From Dokdonella sp. (GTDB taxonomy: Bacteria; Pseudomonadota; Gammaproteobacteria; Xanthomonadales; Rhodanobacteraceae), in contig JAHCAR010000018.1 of assembly GCA_019634795.1 (NCBI GenBank), positions 30,314-94,313 of the forward strand: a DNA stretch of 64,000 nt, written 5' to 3'. Under the pieces are notes generated by a model. The model saw only the letters and a list, made by a program, of their open reading frames with translations, did not search any database and had not been told where the DNA came from. The translations under genes and the position numbers were made by a program. The first letter of the stretch is position 1. Each line of letters starts with the position of its first letter. This document shows positions 55,356 through 64,000 of this stretch, piece after piece.

Positions 55356-55793
55356 TCAGCCCGGCGCCTGGTTGGCGATCATCCAGTACATGCCTACTTG
55401 TGCCACGGTTTCGGCGAACTCGTCAAACTCGACGGGCTTGACGACGAAGCTGTTGACGCCCAGTTGGTAGCTGGCCAGCAGATCGCCCTCTTCGCGCGAC
55501 GAGGTCATCATGACGACGGGAATGGTGCGGGTCCTCGCATCCGATTTCATGCGCTTGAGCACCTCGAGTCCATCCAGTTTCGGCATCTTGAGGTCGAGAA
55601 GCACGAGCTTCGGGTGACCGTTGGTGCGATCCGCGAAGGTGCCCTCGCAAAAGAGATAGTCGAGCGCCTCGACCCCGTCGCGTACCCATTCGACGTTGTT
55701 CGCAATGCCACGGCGCTTGAGCGTTCGCAGGGTCATCTCGGCATCGGCCCTGGAATCCTCGACGAGCAATACTTCCACGTGCTGGTAATTCAT
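55356..55793 (-). CDS. Single-domain response regulator
   Basis: A 145-residue receiver. VLLVEDSRADAEMTLRTLKR gives the acidic pair, LVLLDLKMPKLDGLEVL the phospho-acceptor Asp, VVMMTSSREEGD the Thr/Ser and FVVKPVEFDEF the Lys. It resembles Rcp1-type regulators that partner phytochrome-like kinases. There is no output domain. Its start overlaps the kinase stop by four bases (ATGA), and the EAL-domain regulator starts eight bases after its stop. Confidence 0.93.
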   Translation of the reverse strand: MNYQHVEVLLVEDSRADAEMTLRTLKRRGIANNVEWVRDGVEALDYLFCEGTFADRTNGHPKLVLLDLKMPKLDGLEVLKRMKSDARTRTIPVVMMTSSREEGDLLASYQLGVNSFVVKPVEFDEFAETVAQVGMYWMIANQAPG

Positions 55794-57856
55794 CCCGGGT
55801 CCTCCCTCGTTGGCATTTCTCCATCCGCGTGATCGGCCACTGGCAGTTCCAGCGTGAACACCGCGCCGACTCCCGGCTCGCCTTCGGCGGCAATGCGGCC
55901 GCCGTGGCGCGTTACGATGCGTCGCACGATCGCGAGGCCGACGCCGGTGCCGTGGAAATCCTCATCCGAATGCAGGCGCTGAAACACACCGAAGAGCTTG
56001 TCGACGTAGCGCATGTCAAAGCCGACGCCGTTGTCACGAATGCGGTACCGAACCAGGGCTCCATCGCGCACGCCGGAGATTTCGATGCGGGCATCCTTGC
56101 CGCGTGGAGCGCTGTATTTGATCGCATTCGAAAGCAGGTTGACCCAGACCTGCCGCAACAGGACCGGATCCGCATGCACCATGGGCAGACCGTCGATGAC
56201 CACGGTCGCTTCGTCGGCTTCGCTCGTTTCCCCGAGCACGCCCTCGATCAGCTTCCGCATGTCGACTTCCGTGCGTTGCAGGGGTTTTCGGCTCAGCCGC
56301 GAAAACGCAAGAAGGTCGTCGATCAGCGCACCCATTCGGCGCGCGGCAGCACTGATCTCGTCGAGGTAGCGTCGCGTATCCCCCTGCAGCTGATCGGCGG
56401 CATCCTCGTGCAGCATGCGTGCGTAGCCGTCGATATGGCGCAGCGGTGCGCGCAGATCATGCGAGACCGTGTAACTGAATGCTTCGAGCTCGGCGTTGCT
56501 CTGCTCGAGCTGGTTGGCGTTCGCGAGCAGGTCGGCGTGAAGTTTCTGGATCCGCTTCTCGGCCTCCTTGCGCTCGGTGATGTCGCCGATGAAGGCGTTG
56601 TAGGTTCGCGCGACTCCGTCGCCGAGGGGCCAGATCGTCATTTGCACCGGGAACTCGACACCCTCGCGGTCGAGGGCGCTCATTTCGATGTGCCGGTTCA
56701 GGACTTTTCCCTGGCTGTTCCCGGGGCCGGGCCGGCGAGCGAGTCCCTGCTCGTGCGCCGTGCGATATCGGTGAGGAATGATCAGCTCGGAAAGTCGCTT
56801 GCCGACGCATTCCTGTCGCGACCAACCGAACATCCTTTCCGCCGCGGAATTCCATTCGAGTACGTGGCCCGTGGCATTGATCGACACGAATGCGTCATAG
56901 GCCGTGTCCACGATGCTGCGAATACGCCCTTCGCTCTGCTTCAGTTCGGCGAACGCCTGTTCGCGTTCGAGTTCGACATGTCGTTGCCTGGCGTGCGACT
57001 GATCGAGCGAAAGAGCAGCGCGCAAGGTCAGCAATGCGCCGAGCACGATGACTGTCACGGTGTACAGGGTTACGCCGAGGTCGGAATCGAACAGCGCCAT
57101 TTCTTCGCCGCGCACGCGAAGCCATCCGATCACGGTCATCAACAGAACCAGCCCGGGCAGCATCAGGCGCGACATGGTGCCGCCCGGGCCCGATCCCGTG
57201 ACCAGGGCCATCCAGCCCGACTTCGAGCGCAGCGCGAGCACTCCCAGTGCGGCCAGCAGGAAAGCGAGGGCGGTGTGCAAGGCCATCGGAATGAAGCGTG
57301 GAAGGCCCGACATGGGGCCGATCTTGTACGCGTAGCCGAGCAAGGCGATCAGGGCGACGAGCGCGGCCGCCGCCGCGAGGTACTCGCTGGGACGGTGTCC
57401 TCGGCCCAGGCTCTGGTCGATGAACAGGATGGCCAGTCCGAGCAACACGAAATCGAACGCGGTATTCGGCGCCATGCGATTGGGCAGGCTCGTAGCATCG
57501 CTGGAAAGCTGGCCGGCAAACAGCCAGGTGTCGATTCCTGAGGACCAGCCGGCAATCGTTCCCCAGAGTTTGATGCCCCCGAGGGCGACCACGAGGGCCG
57601 CCATCCATTTCGCCTGACGCCTGCGCGGGGCGGGTCTGCCTTGCTCGCTCCACAGCAGCGCCGTGCCAAGCAGCATGAACAGCACTGCCGTCATCGGATT
57701 CATCGCCACCAGTCCCGGGGCGACGCGCTTGAGCCATTCCACGCCGAGGGTCCAGCCAATCAGGACCAATGAGCCGATGATAATCGCGAAGTACGCGGCG
57801 GCCGTGGCAAACCGGTCCGGAGTCCCTCGATCCGGAGTGGTTTCGTCAACCATCAT
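55790..57856 (-). CDS. Membrane-bound PAS sensor histidine kinase
   Basis: A 688-residue kinase. The N-terminus has about eight membrane helices with very short loops (AYFAIIIGSLVLIGWTLGV, TALAFLLAALGVLAL), a sensory membrane domain of MASE-like type. A PAS domain (~290-410) begins IRSIVDTAYDAFVSINATGH. HisKA has AFSYTVSHDLRAPLRHIDGY with the phosphorylated His. The ATPase domain has VWVNLLSNAIKYSAP (N box), DNGVGFDMRY and GTGVGLAIVRRIVTRHGG. The His-box spelling is that of Cph1-like kinases. The start at 57856 was chosen for its GAGGA and because the next upstream Met adds unlikely residues. Confidence 0.9.
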   Translation of the reverse strand: MMVDETTPDRGTPDRFATAAAYFAIIIGSLVLIGWTLGVEWLKRVAPGLVAMNPMTAVLFMLLGTALLWSEQGRPAPRRRQAKWMAALVVALGGIKLWGTIAGWSSGIDTWLFAGQLSSDATSLPNRMAPNTAFDFVLLGLAILFIDQSLGRGHRPSEYLAAAAALVALIALLGYAYKIGPMSGLPRFIPMALHTALAFLLAALGVLALRSKSGWMALVTGSGPGGTMSRLMLPGLVLLMTVIGWLRVRGEEMALFDSDLGVTLYTVTVIVLGALLTLRAALSLDQSHARQRHVELEREQAFAELKQSEGRIRSIVDTAYDAFVSINATGHVLEWNSAAERMFGWSRQECVGKRLSELIIPHRYRTAHEQGLARRPGPGNSQGKVLNRHIEMSALDREGVEFPVQMTIWPLGDGVARTYNAFIGDITERKEAEKRIQKLHADLLANANQLEQSNAELEAFSYTVSHDLRAPLRHIDGYARMLHEDAADQLQGDTRRYLDEISAAARRMGALIDDLLAFSRLSRKPLQRTEVDMRKLIEGVLGETSEADEATVVIDGLPMVHADPVLLRQVWVNLLSNAIKYSAPRGKDARIEISGVRDGALVRYRIRDNGVGFDMRYVDKLFGVFQRLHSDEDFHGTGVGLAIVRRIVTRHGGRIAAEGEPGVGAVFTLELPVADHADGEMPTREDPG

Positions 57857-58289
57857 GCCGGCTGTCCTCGGCGTGACTCGATGCGGGAAGGAGGCGGTGG
57901 TCGCAAAGAATCCCCGACGATGTAGCCAAAGCGTTGTGCTGCGCTCGACATTCCATGGAGGATCCCCGCTATCCGTCAGGACGTTCCGTGCCCGGCCATC
58001 GGGTACGCGACGCCAAGGGATGGTAATCCTCGAAAAGGATACATGCCATCTTAGTTTGCATGTTTGCATCGAGCAACTTCCGCGGGCAGTGATGGATCGC
58101 GGACGCCCGTGCGAGAAGTCGGCGGTCGATCCGGGCACTCGGGCACTCGCTGTAGCGCCTTGGGAGTCATGAGCCGGTTCACGGGTCGCCCGCCTCCCGT
58201 GAGGCTTCCCGAACCGCGCTGGCCGGCTCGACGTGCGCGACGCGATCGGCTAACGTCTCCCGTGCGAGACCACTCGCTGGAGAGATCCC
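57857..58289. other. Divergent spacer, kinase operon and pncC
   Basis: About 430 bases between the starts of the histidine kinase and pncC. It should contain both promoters. Direct repeat GGGCACTC occurs twice in tandem at about 58134-58151. No gene or strong hairpin was seen. Confidence 0.4.
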
Positions 58290-58799
58290 GTGCCTTCCCA
58301 CGAAGCTACCGATGATGCGCACCTCTTTGCCCTCGGCAATACCATCGCGGAACTGCTGATTTCGCACGCCCAGACGATCGTCACCGCGGAGTCGTGCACG
58401 GGCGGCTGGATCGCCAAGGTCCTGACCGATATCCCCGGAAGTTCGAACTGGTTCGAATGCGGCGTCGTGGCCTACAGCTACGAAGCCAAGGAAGCGCTGC
58501 TCGGTGTCCATCCGCAAACGCTGCAGCGCCACGGCGCGGTCAGCGAGGAAACGGTCGTCGAAATGGTCTCGGGCGCACTGGCGCGTTATGGCGCCGGGGT
58601 TGCCGTTGCGGTCACCGGTATCGCCGGTCCGGGAGGCGATACCCCCGGCAAGCCAGTCGGCACGGTATGGATCGGCTGGAAGCGCCGCGGCGGCTATGCC
58701 AGGGCCGAGCATTTCCTTTTTGCGGGCGATCGCGAGGCGGTGCGGCGCCAGACCGTCAGTGCCGCTCTCGACGGCGTGAGGCGAATTCTTACAAGCTGA
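58290..58799 (+). CDS. pncC: Nicotinamide-nucleotide amidase (CinA C-terminal family)
   Basis: A 169-residue PncC. TIVTAESCTGGWIAKVLTDI carries the catalytic Ser, and VAVAVTGIAGPGGDTPGKPV followed by GTVWIGW is the family signature. It deamidates NMN to nicotinate mononucleotide in pyridine-nucleotide recycling. The N-terminal MoCF-like domain of full CinA is absent, as in the E. coli YgaD/PncC short form. The start codon is GTG with GGAG upstream. As in many proteobacteria it lies directly upstream of recA. Confidence 0.95.
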   Translation: MPSHEATDDAHLFALGNTIAELLISHAQTIVTAESCTGGWIAKVLTDIPGSSNWFECGVVAYSYEAKEALLGVHPQTLQRHGAVSEETVVEMVSGALARYGAGVAVAVTGIAGPGGDTPGKPVGTVWIGWKRRGGYARAEHFLFAGDREAVRRQTVSAALDGVRRILTS

Positions 58800-58860
58800 C
58801 GCGACGATTGGCTCTTCCGCCCGGCGCCCGCTGTGGAATAATCGAAGCCGAAGTCGCGCA

Positions 58861-58877
58861 TTCTCAGGCCCTGAGAA
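58861..58877. promoter_or_regulatory. Perfect palindrome upstream of recA
   Basis: TTCTCAG, spacer GCC, CTGAGAA, 45 bases before the recA ATG and about 20 bases after a possible -10 element AATAAT (58837-58842). It could be an operator used in damage control, or a leader hairpin. It does not match the E. coli LexA box, and the LexA boxes I recall for Xanthomonas do not match either. Confidence 0.4.
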
Positions 58878-58922
58878 ACCCTGCCGACACGCTCCACTCA
58901 TTGAACGACCAAGGAACCCCCG

Positions 58923-59954
<1,032 letters not shown>

Positions 59955-60064
59955 GTCGATCTGTCGCTGCCTTGGCCGCTGCCGGTTTCCGACCGCGGGG
60001 CAGGGCAGAGAATGCACCTGCGTTGGCCTGCGGTTCGATACGCTGATTCGTGGCCGATCCCATC

Positions 60065-60559
60065 ATGAGCCGACGCAAGCCCGATACATCCCGAGAAAAG
60101 CCCAGCGCCTACAACAAGGCGCTGGGCCTGCTCGTTCGTCGCGAACAGTCCGAGCGTGAACTCAGGGCCAAGCTGAGCCGCGGCGGCTACGCCAGCGACG
60201 AGGCCGAGGCCGCGCTCGATGCGCTCAAGGCGCACGAATACCAGAGCGATTCACGGTTTGCCGAATTGCTGGCCCGGTCACGGGCCGCCAATGGCTACGG
60301 GCCGCGCCGCATCGCCGCGGAGCTCAAGTCGCATGGCATCGAGGACGCTGAAATCGCTTCAGCCCTTGCCGGGCTGGACTGCGACTGGCTCGATCTGGCC
60401 CGCCGGCAACTGCAGCGTCGCTACGGGCGCAAAACCGCCACCGAAGTCCAGGAACGGGCCCGCCGCGCCGCCTTTCTCTTGCGCCGTGGCTTCGATGGCT
60501 CCACAGTAAGCGTTCTTACCCGCGCCGACATCGGCGATCCCGGCGACGAGTTCGACTGA
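60065..60559 (+). CDS. recX: RecA regulator RecX
   Basis: A 164-residue Rec[21 protein letters not shown] is the first three-helix repeat; [20 protein letters not shown] with GPRRIAAEL the second. It inhibits RecA filament growth. A GTG at 60050 would add five residues; I chose ATG 60065. The gene sits between recA and alaS as in other gammaproteobacteria. Confidence 0.93.
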   Translation: MSRRKPDTSREKPSAYNKALGLLVRREQSERELRAKLSRGGYASDEAEAALDALKAHEYQSDSRFAELLARSRAANGYGPRRIAAELKSHGIEDAEIASALAGLDCDWLDLARRQLQRRYGRKTATEVQERARRAAFLLRRGFDGSTVSVLTRADIGDPGDEFD

Positions 60560-60617
60560 GAGCTCGGCATCGCGGACGTCGGTCGGCGTGTCCGCTATTC
60601 CTGGATTGATCCTTTTG

Positions 60618-63257
<2,640 letters not shown>

Positions 63258-63335
63258 GTCGCGGAGCCGAGTGCAGTGGCAGGAAGATAACTGTTGCCGC
63301 CGGAGCGCGAATGGCACTCGAGGCATCCGGTTTCA

Positions 63336-63365
63336 TTGCGCACGGCAGACAGCTTCGCTTAGTAT
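63336..63365 (+). promoter_or_regulatory. Candidate csrA promoter
   Basis: TTGCGC (63336-63341), 18-base spacer, TAGTAT (63360-63365), about 210 bases before csrA. The 317-base spacer between alaS and csrA holds no gene; its remainder shows no repeat. Confidence 0.35.
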
Positions 63366-63574
63366 CTGGGGCGTCGTGTCGGACAGCGGTTTCGTGTGCG
63401 GTTGCAATGATCGGGCGTCGGCATGGCGAGGCTTCGAACACTGGGGGGAACGGGCCGCGAGGTCAGCTAGGGAGGCTGGTCTCGGTCCTCGGACATGACG
63501 CCAGGCTGCGTGCGGGCGAGTGCGCGTTTGGCTGCAAAACCGGACCGACAAGTTGGTTTCAAGGAGCAGACACT

Positions 63575-63781
63575 ATGTTGATATTGACCCGCCGGGTCGG
63601 GGAAACCCTGATGATCGGCGATGAAGTGACGGTTACGGTTCTTGGCGTCAAGGGAAACCAGGTGCGAATAGGCATCAATGCCCCGAAGGATGTTTCCGTG
63701 CATCGCGAAGAGATCTACCAGCGCATCAAGCGCGAACAGAACCCTGGCGATGAGAGTTCCAGCGAGAGCAGCGAATCCTGA
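63575..63781 (+). CDS. csrA: Carbon storage regulator CsrA (RsmA)
   Basis: A 68-residue Csr[21 protein letters not shown] carries Arg6-7 in the RNA-binding strand, [20 protein letters not shown] the second. It binds GGA motifs in mRNA leaders and controls carbon flow, motility and biofilm. The Ser/Glu-rich tail ([11 protein letters not shown]) is slightly longer than in E. coli. AAGGAG precedes the ATG. In the Lysobacterales it lies between alaS and tRNA-Ser, as here. Confidence 0.98.
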   Translation: MLILTRRVGETLMIGDEVTVTVLGVKGNQVRIGINAPKDVSVHREEIYQRIKREQNPGDESSSESSES

Positions 63782-63821
63782 GCTTTACCGTAAGAGCCGT
63801 GGCAGGTATCCTTCGCGGCCC

Positions 63822-63841
63822 GCCGATTCTGCGGAATCGGC
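63822..63841 (+). other. Perfect hairpin between csrA and tRNA-Ser
   Basis: GCCGATTC, loop TGCG, GAATCGGC, 40 bases after the csrA stop. No T tract follows. It may stabilise the csrA mRNA end or serve as an RNA processing site before the tRNA. Confidence 0.5.
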
Positions 63842-63875
63842 AAGCTGGCGCGAAGCGGCGCCAGTGCAAGTACCC

Positions 63876-63968
63876 GGAGAGATGGCCGAGTGGTCGAAGG
63901 CGCTCCCCTGCTAAGGGAGTATAGGGTCAAAAGCTCTATCGAGGGTTCGAATCCCTCTCTCTCCGCCA
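63876..63968 (+). tRNA. tRNA-Ser (anticodon GCU)
   Basis: A 93-base class II tRNA with encoded CCA. The acceptor GGAGAGA pairs with TCTCTCC, the anticodon stem-loop is CTCCCCTGCTAAGGGAG with anticodon GCT, a long variable arm follows (TAGGGTCAAAAGCTCTA region), and the T arm is AGGGTTCGAATCCCT. It reads AGC/AGU serine codons. Confidence 0.97.
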
Positions 63969-63973
63969 GATAC

Positions 63974-64000
63974 AAAAAAAGCCCCCAAGCGGGGCTTTTT
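63974..64000 (+). terminator. Rho-independent terminator after tRNA-Ser
   Basis: AAAAAAA, GCCCC, loop CAAGC, GGGGC, TTTTT. Complete stem and T tract six bases past the tRNA; the flanking A run makes it usable from the other strand too. It runs to the window end. Confidence 0.92.

Overview
The window is GC-rich chromosomal DNA from a gammaproteobacterium, most likely of the Lysobacterales (Xanthomonadales). The basis is the gene order pncC/cinA, recA, recX, alaS, csrA, tRNA-Ser at the right end, together with MutS, an HslR-type S4 protein, YajD, YaiI and RraA. The intergenic spaces also carry GGGATTCGGGATTC-type and CTCCCGC/GCGGGAG-type repeats familiar from that order. The placement is inference from gene content; no database was searched.

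Layout. 0.2-8.3 kb: a secreted amidohydrolase, a CorA 3'-end relic, a membrane-anchored winged-helix regulator with TPR-like repeats, a periplasmic M23 peptidase, an intact CorA, a MAPEG protein and a HipBA pair. 8.6-16.5 kb: small metabolic genes (glyoxalase-like protein, threonine-synthase-like enzyme, YaiI, EamA transporter, class IV aminotransferase, PlsC-type acyltransferase, YebC, an EEP-family lipoprotein, YajD). 16.6-27.3 kb: a small secreted protein, a giant MscK-type channel, an exported RidA homologue, an AraC/VOC pair, an alpha/beta hydrolase, a Tat-exported aldo-keto reductase and RraA, separated by two large repeat tracts.

27.4-38.45 kb is the most unusual part. It holds a 1641-residue exported IPT/TIG protein, a 272-residue membrane-anchored protein (called P1 here) and a 957-residue exported protein with a zinc-phospholipase-C-like motif. 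They are followed by two decayed copies of the same three-gene unit, in which only the middle gene survives intact (P2 and P3, again exactly 272 residues each). The big genes are reduced to start and end fragments. Junctions overlap by the same kind of stop/start coupling in every copy, and the last copy ends 12 bases from the stop codon of a short-chain dehydrogenase gene.

38.45-49.7 kb: dehydrogenase, a MITE-like hairpin, two small unknown genes, asnS, an A-type Fe-S carrier, a cold-shock protein, an RRM protein, hydrolases, an Old Yellow Enzyme, a pirin, a DUF962 membrane protein, hslR and an O-acyltransferase. 49.8-58 kb: mutS, then a histidine kinase / response regulator / REC-PAS-GGDEF-EAL signalling operon. 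58.3-64 kb: pncC-recA-recX-alaS-csrA-tRNA-Ser(GCU) and a terminator.

No transposase, integrase, phage structural gene or CRISPR array was seen.
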